Below, one piece after another: positions 7,909 through 17,328 of a stretch of DNA of 64,000 bases. The notes beneath the pieces are model-generated. The model was given only the letters and a program-made list of their open reading frames with translations, made no database searches and was not told the DNA's origin. Position 1 is the first letter of the stretch; each line of letters starts with the position of its first letter. The stretch covers positions 1 to 64,000 of IMG/VR virus record IMGVR_UViG_3300026488_000025. One strand, written 5' to 3'. Both the position numbers and the translations under genes were made by a program. Origin of the DNA: a virus.

Positions 7909-10619
7909 TTCTTTTCCTTCTTAATCATATATGGAATGTATTTAAACATATCTTTATTTAATACTAATCTATTATTATTCCATTTATATCCTACAGATTT
8001 AGCAAAACTTTCAAATTGATGCCCATAGCCCATATCTTTATCTAGCTGATTAATTTCATTCTTACTGTACCAAGAATTTAATTTGAAACCAGTACCTAAT
8101 ACCATACAATACTCGATGAAGTGAATATCACCTTTATCTTGAAGTGTTTGCACATCTGAGCTTACAAGCTTACTTAATCTTCCTCTAAGGTTGTAGGTGT
8201 TAATCTCTACAGCATCTTTGAGTTTTTTACATTTGTTGATGTATTCATAATCCTCGATGGTATGCTCACATAATGATACAAGCTTATCTCTCGGTATGTC
8301 GTGAGATACAAAATCCTGAACCTTAGACATCATAACCTTAGTTTTTTCTTCAGGTGTTAATTCAGTCATTTTTGAAGAAAGCTCTTTGATTTCGTGATAA
8401 TCCCATTGGACATCTGCATTATCGTGAAGCATTTCAATTTTGTGCTCTGTTATTTCTCGTTTGACCTCTTTTACCTTAGCTTTCAAATCGTATTTGCTGT
8501 TCTCATCGATTACTACAGCATTATTTTTGAACTGCTGTGCCAATAATATTCTGAAAGCATTAGCGTGATTATTTTCTAAAATATTATTAAAAGATTCAAT
8601 CGTATTCACATATTTACCTAATTCAGATAGCGAGAAATCTCCCGTAGCATAATCCATATCCACTAAAAGTGTTTTATCTTGATTTTTATAGTGATATTTT
8701 ATTGCCAATTCAGCAGAAGCATTAAGAGCCGTTAAATCTGTTTCTTTGTAAAATTGTCTTTCTTGTAAGTAAAAATGTATTTCTTTAGCATTTCTACTCC
8801 GTTTAACCATTTGTAGTGAATCGATGACGCCACCGGCATTACCAGTATCATAATGAAACTGGTGAGTAACATTATTAAGATTACTAACACCAACAGTAAG
8901 TGTAGGAGTATAAAGAATGGCACCCCAAGCATCGTTATCAGTCTCGTTGAATCTTTCATAGATTAATCCTTTTGTTATTTCAGGTGTTTCTGAAGTCAAA
9001 GATATAACGGCTACATTATTTTTCTTCAGTTCCTTTTCTACTACTTTTAAAACATTTACTGACATAAACGAACACGATATGCTCTCACCCTTATCTAGGT
9101 TACAAGCTACATTGACTAAATTTTCTATGAATTTATTGCTGTTGCTGTATTCGTATAATTTTATATCATCACGGTATAGATTCGTTATGCTTTGTGTTTC
9201 TCTGTTTTTTATGTACATATCTTCAAAACCAGTCAAGAAAGCATCTGCCATTAAGACCTTTTTGTTGTTCATAGCTACATAGAATTTTGCTACATTGAGA
9301 TTCTGATTACTAGTAAGATTGCTTCTGTGGTGTAAAAGAATGCTCATAAATTCATCAAGCACAATAACATCAAATTCTTGGAGATTGTATTTCCACAGAG
9401 AATCAAATTGCACAATAAGCGATTCATTCGGCTTCACATCCTCGGGGTCTAAATACATTTTCATTCCATATTTTTCAGAAAAATCTTTAGCTACTGAAAT
9501 TCTATTACTAATGATAAGGACTCTCAGGTAAGCTTTATGAGCTTTCTCTATACACGAACCAATAATATTAGATTTTCCAGTACCCATAGCTGATGCTACC
9601 TTGATAACGCCTTTTTCTGATTTCAGAAAACTATCTAGCATAATATCAGTCTGTGGTGTAGTTTTTAGGTAACGCTCATCCACTACATAATCGCTTGTCA
9701 TCGTAGGTAACAGCTGGTTTTTCTGTTCTTTTTTGTTTAATTCTTTTAGAAATATTTTACCTTGAGCTGTGTCTTTCACATATCCAAAAATATTTACGGT
9801 TCTTTCTGTATTATTGTGGTGCATCAAGAACGGGTTAGTCCCGAACCAAAAATATCCACCTGGGCTGTTTACCTCGTGACCGTGAGAGAAATTAATACTA
9901 CCATTATCATTAATTTTTGATGAATACATAGTGAATCCAAGCTGTCTGAATAAATCCAGTGATAAATCCACAATATCTTTGGTAAAAGAAACATCTGATA
10001 ATAGCGCTGTCGTGCTCTTAGAAATCTTCTCACTCTTTAAATTAGCAGCAACGAGTGTAGCTCTCTCATCGTTGAGTACCGTGATACCTTTGTCGTTCTG
10101 ATAGATAACATCGTTTCTAGTAGTAGGAGCTTGATAGGAAACCGTATCGCCTACGCTCATATCCACCTTAACATTTCTTCCTAAATCTTTTTGTAAAATA
10201 CTAAGAGCATTTTTGATATGCTTGGGTTCATTCAGTAAATCTACGACCATAAGGCCTTTGATATTGAATATTTCTTCTCCATCCCATCTACGAGATTTTC
10301 CTAGAATAACCTGATAATCTTGTGCAGTAAAATATTTGATAACCTTGAGATAATCTACTTTTGTGGTAATCTCATCTATATCTATAGCTATATTCGTAAT
10401 ACGGTCTAGCTTGTACTGAGCCATATTCTTTTTTCTTCTTAACAGTCTCACATCATCGCAAGAAAATGGTTTGGACATAGTGAAGCTTGTACTCATTTCT
10501 AAGAAGGCTTCTGTGAGGTTTGTATATTTTTTTGTTTGAAAATGAAAAGTGCTATCTGCGTATGGTGAAACGGGCACCTTTCCTTTCGAATCAGAGCCAA
10601 AAACTGTTACTTCAATCAA
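7905..10619 (-). CDS. putative primase-helicase (AEP-like N-terminus, SF2 origin-binding-type helicase)
   Basis: 904 aa. The middle has a helicase core: Walker A ASAMGTGKS (about residues 342-350), a VLIISNRISVAKDF segment (motif Ia), and the DEAD-like box VIVLDEF (about 410-416). This resembles the UL9/origin-binding superfamily-2 helicases of some viruses. The N-terminal 200 residues carry IAIDIDE with two spaced Asp (80 and 82), as in archaeo-eukaryotic primases. Role inferred: replication initiation or lagging-strand priming. T4 itself uses gp41/gp61, and a gp61 gene is also present here (42242-43273). The primase assignment is weaker than the helicase one. Confidence 0.65.
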   Translation of the reverse strand: MIEVTVFGSDSKGKVPVSPYADSTFHFQTKKYTNLTEAFLEMSTSFTMSKPFSCDDVRLLRRKKNMAQYKLDRITNIAIDIDEITTKVDYLKVIKYFTAQDYQVILGKSRRWDGEEIFNIKGLMVVDLLNEPKHIKNALSILQKDLGRNVKVDMSVGDTVSYQAPTTRNDVIYQNDKGITVLNDERATLVAANLKSEKISKSTTALLSDVSFTKDIVDLSLDLFRQLGFTMYSSKINDNGSINFSHGHEVNSPGGYFWFGTNPFLMHHNNTERTVNIFGYVKDTAQGKIFLKELNKKEQKNQLLPTMTSDYVVDERYLKTTPQTDIMLDSFLKSEKGVIKVASAMGTGKSNIIGSCIEKAHKAYLRVLIISNRISVAKDFSEKYGMKMYLDPEDVKPNESLIVQFDSLWKYNLQEFDVIVLDEFMSILLHHRSNLTSNQNLNVAKFYVAMNNKKVLMADAFLTGFEDMYIKNRETQSITNLYRDDIKLYEYSNSNKFIENLVNVACNLDKGESISCSFMSVNVLKVVEKELKKNNVAVISLTSETPEITKGLIYERFNETDNDAWGAILYTPTLTVGVSNLNNVTHQFHYDTGNAGGVIDSLQMVKRSRNAKEIHFYLQERQFYKETDLTALNASAELAIKYHYKNQDKTLLVDMDYATGDFSLSELGKYVNTIESFNNILENNHANAFRILLAQQFKNNAVVIDENSKYDLKAKVKEVKREITEHKIEMLHDNADVQWDYHEIKELSSKMTELTPEEKTKVMMSKVQDFVSHDIPRDKLVSLCEHTIEDYEYINKCKKLKDAVEINTYNLRGRLSKLVSSDVQTLQDKGDIHFIEYCMVLGTGFKLNSWYSKNEINQLDKDMGYGHQFESFAKSVGYKWNNNRLVLNKDMFKYIPYMIKKEKK

Positions 10620-10639
10620 TCAGTATCCTTCTAAATTAT

Positions 10640-10662
10640 ATATAGTATTATAACTTATTTTC
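10640..10662 (-). promoter_or_regulatory. early/middle-type promoter before primase-helicase
   Basis: TTATAATAC with -10 at 10647-10652 (minus). It lies inside the end of the upstream gene. Confidence 0.6.
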
Positions 10663-11320
10663 TCTTAACCTTTTTGAGTTTTTCGTTTTCTGCTTCAAGC
10701 TCTCTCATTTTCATCATTGTTTCTGCTGTTGTGTCTGCTACTAGCATATCGATTGTTTCATCTATATCGAGTAGCTTCTTAGCGTCACCTTCAAATCGTT
10801 TCTCAAGCCAGAAAGCAGTAGCATTCATCATTACCATCATTAATATGTTTGAAGCAAATGTATTCAGGTTAATATTCAGGTCCACATTGGTATATAATGC
10901 AATCATTCCCGATACAACAAAAATAAACATAAAGACTCCTGCTCGTATACCCACTAGAAAATAAGCATATATGATAGCAAATATAAACCAATCAAATCTC
11001 ATCATATTTTCTGTATTGACTAATACATTTAAAGCGGCATAAATCGTGAACATTGCAATAGTAGTATATACAGATACTAAGAAAGATTTAGAATACACTA
11101 ATCGGGCATTCGCTATTGTTAGAGCAAACACGACGCTTAGGCTCCATAATACATAATGAATTCCCACATCAGGTATAGTAAGCATATATTTGTAGCCGAA
11201 TAGTAATGTAACGAGAATACTAAGCACAGCATTCCAATTAAAATACATATACCTATCGGCCATTTGTTTTTGGTGTATTGTCTTACCTGAGTAAGAAAAG
11301 TTCTTTAGAAAATCATACAT
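10655..11320 (-). CDS. multi-pass membrane protein with C-terminal coiled coil
   Basis: 221 aa. About six hydrophobic segments between residues 28 and 172, then a charged helix (MKMRELEAENEKLKKVKRK) likely to be a coiled coil. The layout recalls bacterial membrane sensor modules without an output domain. Its start overlaps the end of the histidine kinase gene by 8 bases, so it is probably made with, and perhaps works with, the kinase. Confidence 0.6.
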   Translation of the reverse strand: MYDFLKNFSYSGKTIHQKQMADRYMYFNWNAVLSILVTLLFGYKYMLTIPDVGIHYVLWSLSVVFALTIANARLVYSKSFLVSVYTTIAMFTIYAALNVLVNTENMMRFDWFIFAIIYAYFLVGIRAGVFMFIFVVSGMIALYTNVDLNINLNTFASNILMMVMMNATAFWLEKRFEGDAKKLLDIDETIDMLVADTTAETMMKMRELEAENEKLKKVKRK

Positions 11321-12299
11321 AAGTTACTCCTGTCGGTATTTGAATCTTGAAGATGCTACCGTTTTTTGTTGTTTTTTGTAAACTAAGGTCTATGTGTGCA
11401 TATGATAAAAGAGTTTTGTTTAACCATAGACCTACTCCTCTACTTGATTTTTGCTGTAATACTATATCTGCTAATTGTTTCATTACACTCATTTTTTGTG
11501 GCGTTCCATCATTGTCTTTGGTGCTATAATGTAAACGAAAAATCTTTGAATAGCTATCATTCTTAATTACCTTTCCTCTAGCATCTCTAATACCGTCTCC
11601 ATTATCCATAAAAAGAATGATGTAAGAATGTAGTGTTTTTGTTATATTCACATCGAACCTATTAGCGCCAGCTTCTAATGAATTCTTAGCTAAAGCAAAT
11701 ATTACATTTATAAAGTCTGTGTTCTCAAATTGTTGGAATCTTTTAATCTTTATATCATTAAAATTACCAGTAAGATTGTATTCGAATTTATAGCTCATGC
11801 TTAAATTATCGAAAGCTGTAACAATTAACCGTTCTACTGAAATATCAGGAGTAATCCTACACTCTTTGATATTACTACTCTTAGCTAAAATACCCATAAC
11901 TTGATTATAAGAAGTTTCAAAAGTCTTCCTATTTGATACAATTTCTTTGGGTGTAGGTTTATTAGTCACATTGTAGAATGCATTCTCTAATAACATAATA
12001 GGTGTACTTAATTCGTGGTGGATGTTAGTTGTAAAATTAGTTGTGAATTCTGAATCGAGGACTTTAGCCATTTCTTTAATTTGGAATTTTCTTAGTGTGA
12101 TTATTTCAATATATTTGGATACTAACATTGTAACAATGATACTAAATAGCGTTACTAATGTAGGTAATAAGTATGTTATATCTTCAAAGAAATTATTCTC
12201 CTTGAAGATAGCAAATGTAGTAAAATAGAACGAGCCGTAAACAAATATATAGATTCCCAGGAATTTGAGGAATTTAACGGCTTCATCTATATAATGCAT
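11313..12299 (-). CDS. membrane sensor histidine kinase
   Basis: 328 aa. Two transmembrane segments (about residues 11-31 and 43-65). Then the H box NIHHELSTP (phospho-acceptor His 95), the N box FALAKNSLEAG (Asn 206), G1 MDNGDGIRD (231-239) and G2 SSRGVGLWLNK (285-295) of the HATPase domain. All core motifs are present, so it is probably active. The sensing part is only the membrane region. Two-component kinases are rare in phages. The CheY-like receiver at 22401 is a possible partner. It follows PhoH with a one-base gap. Confidence 0.85.
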   Translation of the reverse strand: MHYIDEAVKFLKFLGIYIFVYGSFYFTTFAIFKENNFFEDITYLLPTLVTLFSIIVTMLVSKYIEIITLRKFQIKEMAKVLDSEFTTNFTTNIHHELSTPIMLLENAFYNVTNKPTPKEIVSNRKTFETSYNQVMGILAKSSNIKECRITPDISVERLIVTAFDNLSMSYKFEYNLTGNFNDIKIKRFQQFENTDFINVIFALAKNSLEAGANRFDVNITKTLHSYIILFMDNGDGIRDARGKVIKNDSYSKIFRLHYSTKDNDGTPQKMSVMKQLADIVLQQKSSRGVGLWLNKTLLSYAHIDLSLQKTTKNGSIFKIQIPTGVTYV

Positions 12300-12300
12300 A

Positions 12301-13698
12301 CTAGTCTCTGTCGAAAGCTATATCTGCCCATTCAGCGATTTTACTTCTCACAACATTTGTAAGGTTAATACCTTGTATTCTGATTCCACTTTCATTTGGT
12401 TTACCACATTGGTTCATCATAAATGTAAGTGCATTGTTTGATTTACCTAAGTAAGGTGCATCAATTTGGTTGTTTGAACCCATAATAAGGAATAGTGTAT
12501 CTTCGCCTGAACGACTGATAATAGTTTTCATAGTGCTTCTATCCCAGTTTTGTGACTCATCTAAGATAATGATACTTCCTTTATCGAATGTTTGCCCTCT
12601 AAGGTGAGCACTATAAACATATTGAACTTGGTATCTGTCTTTGAACTCTTGTACTTTCTCATCAACTTCATCTTGGTGTAGTTTCTTCTTAGCTTTGTTC
12701 TTAACGAGGTTTTCAATCGAATTTTCCATAGGTTGGATGTATCCATTCATTTTTTCTTCGAGTGAACCTGGAAGGAAACCTAACTCATCATCTTTGTTAC
12801 CGGCGATAATAGTCTTTCTGATATAGATAATTTTTTCGTACTTATCTTTGTGTAAGTCCATAAGTCTTGTAGCAGCACCCAATGAAACATAATTCTTACC
12901 AGTTCCAGCAGGACCAGATACTACGATAATATCGTTCGTGTCATCTAATATTAAATCAGACATTGCCTTCTGACCAACATTTCTAGGAACAGAAGGGTCA
13001 CGATTAATATTTTTATCATCGATTAAACCCCAGCTGTTTACGGTTCTAAAATAATAGTATCTGTTACCAGTGATTGGGTTTGTTACTTCAATATTACTGA
13101 TATGGTCTTCACATTCAGGTATAAGTGTAATATCACCATTGAATCCTTCAATCTCTAGCTCACAATGAAAAGAGATAGTGTGATTATCTAAATCAGTATC
13201 AAGTTTAAGTGTCTCAGCATCGATGCCTAGTGATATAGCTCTCGTTCTAGCCATAATATCTAATGATACAAAAATAACAGTATCGTGTGCATACATCTTT
13301 TTAACATCTGCAGCGATTTCTAAGATTTTTCTATCGTTGATAATTTTCTTATCGATGTCTAGTTTATCGACATCATAACCATCTTTAGCGATAAGGTGTA
13401 AATCAATAGTGCTTTCTTCGTTAATTTTTACATTAATGAAATTAAGGTTTTCTATCTTAACATTATCAGTAATAATAGCATCTTGGAGTTGTCTTTGAAA
13501 TTGTCTTGCTTGGTAGTTGATTTCATCGTGGCCTGATTTCTTAGCGTCGATTTCATCTAATACAGTTTCGGGAAGGACAATTAAGTTATTGCCGTCTTGT
13601 GATAGTAGTTCTATATTACTTGATTCATTAAGAATAATGTTAGTATCGAGAACATATATTTTCTCGTAAGTCTTATCTAGTAATTTCGTATTAGTCAT
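12301..13698 (-). CDS. phoH: PhoH-like ATPase with N-terminal PIN domain
   Basis: 465 aa. The PIN nuclease domain (YVLDTNIILNE, about residues 15-25; acidic residues such as DEID and FVSLD further on) is followed by the PhoH domain with Walker A SGPAGTGKN (about 264-272) and Walker B IIILDESQN. The usual Thr after the Walker Lys is Asn. This is the PIN-PhoH (PhoH2) type, thought to be an RNA helicase/RNase; PhoH genes are frequent in marine phages. A late promoter lies directly upstream (13734). Confidence 0.88.
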   Translation of the reverse strand: MTNTKLLDKTYEKIYVLDTNIILNESSNIELLSQDGNNLIVLPETVLDEIDAKKSGHDEINYQARQFQRQLQDAIITDNVKIENLNFINVKINEESTIDLHLIAKDGYDVDKLDIDKKIINDRKILEIAADVKKMYAHDTVIFVSLDIMARTRAISLGIDAETLKLDTDLDNHTISFHCELEIEGFNGDITLIPECEDHISNIEVTNPITGNRYYYFRTVNSWGLIDDKNINRDPSVPRNVGQKAMSDLILDDTNDIIVVSGPAGTGKNYVSLGAATRLMDLHKDKYEKIIYIRKTIIAGNKDDELGFLPGSLEEKMNGYIQPMENSIENLVKNKAKKKLHQDEVDEKVQEFKDRYQVQYVYSAHLRGQTFDKGSIIILDESQNWDRSTMKTIISRSGEDTLFLIMGSNNQIDAPYLGKSNNALTFMMNQCGKPNESGIRIQGINLTNVVRSKIAEWADIAFDRD

Positions 13699-13733
13699 TT
13701 AATATCCTTTTTGTACTGTTTTGTACTTGTATC

Positions 13734-13741
13734 TATTTATA
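13734..13741 (-). promoter_or_regulatory. late promoter before PhoH
   Basis: TATAAATA on the minus strand, about 35 bases before the ATG at 13698. Confidence 0.7.
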
Positions 13742-13745
13742 ACTT

Positions 13746-13768
13746 ATATGTGAGATTAACTCACATAT
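13746..13768 (-). terminator. hairpin at the end of the head operon
   Basis: Perfect 9-bp stem ATATGTGAG/CTCACATAT with a 5-nt loop, overlapping the stop of the gene at 13756. There is no U-run after it, so it may be an RNA 3'-end stabiliser rather than an intrinsic terminator. Confidence 0.45.
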
Positions 13769-14487
13769 ATTCCTAGAGGCTCCATATAATCAGTAATTAA
13801 GCGTTCTTCTAGTTTCTCTTTTTCTTCGTAACCTTCAGATAAGATTCTATCGAAGTTTATCTCTGAGCCATTAACTAAAGTACTCGTATATTTACCAACT
13901 ACATTACCCCAAGTAATTTTACATAAAGCTTCTACATACTCTTTAATCCATTCGTGACCGAATATCTTATCTCCCGCTTCATCGGGAGTGTAGTCTAATG
14001 CAACTTTTATCATCGCCTTATTCTCTCTAGGTTGTTCAAAGAATCTAAGTGTACCAGTCATTTCATTATAAATGTAATTCAAAGGTATATCAAAAAGACT
14101 CTCTAAAGCACTCATCTTAGATAAGTACATACTCATATTAGTAATATCGACCGAAGTCATACTATCTAATAGTTGTAACCCCATAGGCTGATTAGCAAAC
14201 ACATATCCTCCTGGGAGTCTATATAGTGAACTAAAATTTGAAGCAGTTCTTAGCGATAGTACTGCTGTTACTTCTACGGGTAGTTTATAGTCAAAAACGC
14301 CGTGCGTTAATTCAACAACTATGATTTTTTCTTCTTGTCCGTCCATAGCATAGTAAGCGAATTTCTCAACTGCTTTATCTATGTTATCAGAAATTTGTTC
14401 TGGAGTTAATTCAACTTGAATACTTGGAGCACCCAACTGTCTTAATGTGTATTCTGATAGTCCAGTTCTCGTACTTACTCTTGCCAT
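13756..14487 (-). CDS. putative neck / head completion protein (gp13-like)
   Basis: 243 aa. The N-terminus (RTGLSEYTLRQLGAPSIQVE, then a helix with DNIDKAVEKF) follows the pattern of gp13-type neck proteins in T4-like marine phages, in which a small helical start leads into a beta domain. Its place after the capsid gene in the structural cluster agrees. Expected to close the filled head before tail joining. Assigned by N-terminal pattern only. Confidence 0.5.
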   Translation of the reverse strand: MARVSTRTGLSEYTLRQLGAPSIQVELTPEQISDNIDKAVEKFAYYAMDGQEEKIIVVELTHGVFDYKLPVEVTAVLSLRTASNFSSLYRLPGGYVFANQPMGLQLLDSMTSVDITNMSMYLSKMSALESLFDIPLNYIYNEMTGTLRFFEQPRENKAMIKVALDYTPDEAGDKIFGHEWIKEYVEALCKITWGNVVGKYTSTLVNGSEINFDRILSEGYEEKEKLEERLITDYMEPLGIYVS

Positions 14488-14509
14488 ATTAATCTCCTAA
14501 CTTAAAGAA

Positions 14510-14881
14510 TTAGTCTTCTTTAGTGTCTTTTTTAGCTACTTTCTTAACAGCTTTCTTAACTGGTGTTTTCTTAACAGCTTTCTTAACTGGTGTTTCTTTT
14601 ACTTCTTTTACTTCAGGAACTTCGATTTCTACTTCTTTTTCAGCTTTAACTGGAACTGGAGTTTCAATAAGCAATTCCTCTTTAGGTTCTACTTTTTTGA
14701 CTACTTCATCGATAACTTTTGCTTCTGCTTCGCTTGAACTAAAAATACTTGGATAAACTACTGCTAGTGTATCATAGATAGCACCTTCTACTTTTTGACC
14801 TTGTGTAAGGTGATACTCTCCATCACCCAATGTGATAGTTCTCTTTGTTAAATGTGGTGCTAATGTTACTGTGTATGTCAT
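14510..14881 (-). CDS. small virion-region protein with histone-H1-like tail
   Basis: 123 aa. A 50-residue N-terminal domain (TYTVTLAPHLTKRTITLGDG), an acidic Glu/Pro linker, then a Lys/Ala/Pro tail with repeats of TPVKKAVKK, like histone H1 tails. Late promoter at 14908. The tail suggests binding to DNA or to an acidic surface. No family recognised. Confidence 0.6.
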   Translation of the reverse strand: MTYTVTLAPHLTKRTITLGDGEYHLTQGQKVEGAIYDTLAVVYPSIFSSSEAEAKVIDEVVKKVEPKEELLIETPVPVKAEKEVEIEVPEVKEVKETPVKKAVKKTPVKKAVKKVAKKDTKED

Positions 14882-14907
14882 TTTGACTTCCTTTGTGTTG
14901 TTTGTAA

Positions 14908-14915
14908 TATTTATA
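14908..14915 (-). promoter_or_regulatory. late promoter
   Basis: TATAAATATTAC on the minus strand, 27 bases before the ATG at 14881. Confidence 0.7.
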
Positions 14916-14944
14916 TCATAGGAGTTTCACGGAAAATTAGGCAT

Positions 14945-14976
14945 AAAAAAAGAGAAGACAAATAAATGTCTTCTCT
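14945..14976 (-). terminator. intrinsic terminator after the major capsid gene
   Basis: 10-bp stem AGAGAAGACA/TGTCTTCTCT with a 6-nt loop, followed on the minus strand by seven T. A classic Rho-independent terminator 40 bases after the gp23 stop. Confidence 0.9.
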
Positions 14977-15015
14977 TATCATTCTATTAAATAGAGGGTT
15001 TAGATAATCCGAAGA

Positions 15016-16359
15016 TTATGCTAAAGCTCCACCTACATTAACTGAGAATGTTCTTGCGTAATCTTCTGGTGAAAGAGGATTAGTAGTAAGACCATATCTT
15101 GTGTTAAGAATGATTGCTGGTTGACCAGATGCTTCGTGTGTAATTCTTGTGAAAGAAACAGGAACATATGGAGCGAAATAACCAATAGCGTCTCTTCTAT
15201 CAGAACCTTTGTAAAGTACAGTACAGTATTCAGAAGTAGCGAAAACATCCATAATAACTTTTTTACCTTCGAAAGTTCCAACCATACCAGTTCCAACAAC
15301 TTGTGCATTAACTGAAGTATTTACTGGATTAGCAGTATAACCTTTAAGTTGTTCTAACATAGTTACAACTTTTGGACTTGCAATGATAACATTACCAGCT
15401 CCTCTACGAGTCTTACGAGCGATTTCTCTACTTTCGTTAGCGATTTTAATTGCTAAGTTTCTGTAACCATCAATCTCATTTCTAGCTCCGGCTCCACCAG
15501 CAGTAATGAATGGTGCAACATCTGGAACTGCAGTAGCAGTATCATTTACGAAATCAACGATTTCTCTGTCCATTTCATTTTGTACTTCAATTGCCATCAT
15601 ATTCATAAGTTCTTCATCAGCGTTAAGACCGTGCATTGCTTTTAAATCTTGGTACATTTCAACTGAATACTCACCTTTAAGTTTACGAGATTTAGCTTCG
15701 ATTGATTTTCTAACAATAGAGAATCCAACTTCTTTCATATCGTAACCTAATAACTCAGCTTCGTTAGTTGGTAAAGAACCAGTATAACCTTTAAGAATCT
15801 TTCTGAAAGAAAGTTCGTTTGAGTAAGTAGCAGTAACATCAGTATCAGCAGTTGTAAAAGAAACAGTTGCTTGTCCTTCAGCATCATATGCTCTATCTAC
15901 ATCAACAAGAACAAGTGAACCTTCAACATAAATTACAGTACCAGTAGCAGCAGAAACAGAACCAGTTACAGTATCTCCAATTGCAGGAACAGTAGCCATA
16001 TCTAAAATTTGTCCACCTTTGATAGGAGAAACTCTTCCACCAGTGTTATCATTTACATTAGTTCCACCACCAGTATAACGAAAGTTAAGTGAGTAGATAA
16101 ATCCAGTTGGTGTATTAAGTGGTTGAACACCTAAAAGGTCGTTTGCGATAAGCGCAGGCATTACTCTACGAGCAAGTGGCATAAAGATTGGTGTGAATTG
16201 AGTAACATCAGAAGCGATAGTTCCCTCTGCAAGTAGTTTACTTTCTTCAACTTGTTGATTCTCAAGCATAATTGCCATTGTTGATTTTTCTGATTCAGCA
16301 AGTGCTGGCATCTTTTCAGACTCGATTAAATCAATATATTTTTCTGTTAATAGTTCCAT
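15016..16359 (-). CDS. 23: major capsid protein gp23
   Basis: 447 aa (T4: 521). Diagnostic T4 matches: GVQPLNTPTG (about residues 80-89), a block with IEAKSRKLKGEYSVE and LKAMHGLNADEEL, and RKTRRGAGNVIIAS, ending TRYGLTTNP. HK97-fold shell protein. The N-terminus MELLTEKY resembles T4 capsid-targeting peptides; LLAE-G at residues 42-46 is a likely gp21 cut site. Driven by a late promoter at 16389 and ended by a strong terminator, so it can be expressed on its own at high level. Confidence 0.95.
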   Translation of the reverse strand: MELLTEKYIDLIESEKMPALAESEKSTMAIMLENQQVEESKLLAEGTIASDVTQFTPIFMPLARRVMPALIANDLLGVQPLNTPTGFIYSLNFRYTGGGTNVNDNTGGRVSPIKGGQILDMATVPAIGDTVTGSVSAATGTVIYVEGSLVLVDVDRAYDAEGQATVSFTTADTDVTATYSNELSFRKILKGYTGSLPTNEAELLGYDMKEVGFSIVRKSIEAKSRKLKGEYSVEMYQDLKAMHGLNADEELMNMMAIEVQNEMDREIVDFVNDTATAVPDVAPFITAGGAGARNEIDGYRNLAIKIANESREIARKTRRGAGNVIIASPKVVTMLEQLKGYTANPVNTSVNAQVVGTGMVGTFEGKKVIMDVFATSEYCTVLYKGSDRRDAIGYFAPYVPVSFTRITHEASGQPAIILNTRYGLTTNPLSPEDYARTFSVNVGGALA

Positions 16360-16388
16360 ATTATTTCTCCGTTTGTGTTTATTTGTAT

Positions 16389-16396
16389 TATTTATA
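16389..16396 (-). promoter_or_regulatory. late promoter before major capsid gene
   Basis: TTTATAAATAATAC on the minus strand, 30 bases before the gp23 ATG. A GTCTATATA motif copy (16410-16418) sits just upstream of it. Confidence 0.85.
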
Positions 16397-16418
16397 AAGT
16401 ATTAGAAAAGTCTATATA

Positions 16419-17180
16419 CTAGTATAAGTGTCTAGCACTTGTTTGATAAAGCGCACCAGTTGTTGTTTTTTCTACGATAACTTCTTCAGTTTCTTGTTTC
16501 TTTTCAGTAACAATTTCAGCAGGAGTTTCATCGATAACGATTTTTGCTTCAGTAACTTTTACATCACTTACAGTTGATTTAATAGCATCAAGTTGAGCCA
16601 TAAATTTTGTAGGGTTTTTAATGTCAAAATCAAGTGTTTCAGCAAGTTTTACGAATTTTTCTTTTTGAATAACTGTAAGTCCAGCCATTTCTTCCTGAAT
16701 AAGTCCAGTTTTAAGAAGTTCTTCATTTTGTGCTTTAAGTGTTACAATTTGTTCTACTAATTCATCGTTAGACTCGTTAGCTTCGCCAAGTGCTACAACT
16801 ACTTCATTGTCATCTTCAGCTTTAGCTTCAGATATGTGCATTAAATCTACACCTGCAGTTAATAATAAAGAATTAAATCCTTCAAGTACAGCGTCCATTT
16901 TTTCTGTTTTAACAGCTTCTTCTATTGCAATTTCGTTTTCAGTCATAAATGTTTCAATAACTTGGTCTAAATATGCATCTAGTTTATCTGCTAGTTCAGC
17001 TTTGTGTGTAGCAATTTCTTCGTTAATGTATGTTTCATATTCTGCTTGTTTTGCTTCTACGATTGCCATAGCTTTTTCAGATGATTTAACATCTACCATA
17101 GAATCAAAAGATTCAAGAAGTTCTGATTTCATATCACTAGTAAATACTTCGCTATCTAGTTTTTCTAAAATAAGTTCCAT
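16419..17180 (-). CDS. 22: prohead scaffold protein gp22
   Basis: 253 aa. Long acidic coiled coil with the gp22 signature LDAYLDQVIETFMTENEIAI (about residues 68-87) and a second helical block (LTVIQKEKFVKLAE). N-terminus MELILEKLDSE fits prohead core targeting. It forms the prohead core and is degraded by gp21. Lies in the usual T4 place between genes 21 and 23. Confidence 0.92.
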   Translation of the reverse strand: MELILEKLDSEVFTSDMKSELLESFDSMVDVKSSEKAMAIVEAKQAEYETYINEEIATHKAELADKLDAYLDQVIETFMTENEIAIEEAVKTEKMDAVLEGFNSLLLTAGVDLMHISEAKAEDDNEVVVALGEANESNDELVEQIVTLKAQNEELLKTGLIQEEMAGLTVIQKEKFVKLAETLDFDIKNPTKFMAQLDAIKSTVSDVKVTEAKIVIDETPAEIVTEKKQETEEVIVEKTTTGALYQTSARHLY

Positions 17181-17241
17181 TGTTGTTCCTCCGTTGGTTG
17201 TTTTTACTAAACTTTAATAATTTAAAGTCGTAAATCATTTG

Positions 17242-17249
17242 TATTTATA
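17242..17249 (-). promoter_or_regulatory. late promoter before scaffold gene
   Basis: CTTATAAATAC on the minus strand, about 62 bases before the gp22 ATG. Confidence 0.75.
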
Positions 17250-17288
17250 AGAGATAATTGGAGTGTTTGGGTGTTTTTGAGAGAAAGA

Positions 17289-17314
17289 ATATAGACCTCG
17301 TTAAAAGTCTATAT
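17289..17314 (-). repeat. TATAGAC hairpin
   Basis: ATATAGAC/GTCTATAT, 8-bp perfect stem with a 10-nt loop, just after the gp21 stop. One of several copies of this motif (16410, 32070, 45744, 50547, 52588). Confidence 0.6.
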
Positions 17315-17328
17315 AGTGTATTCGTGGT

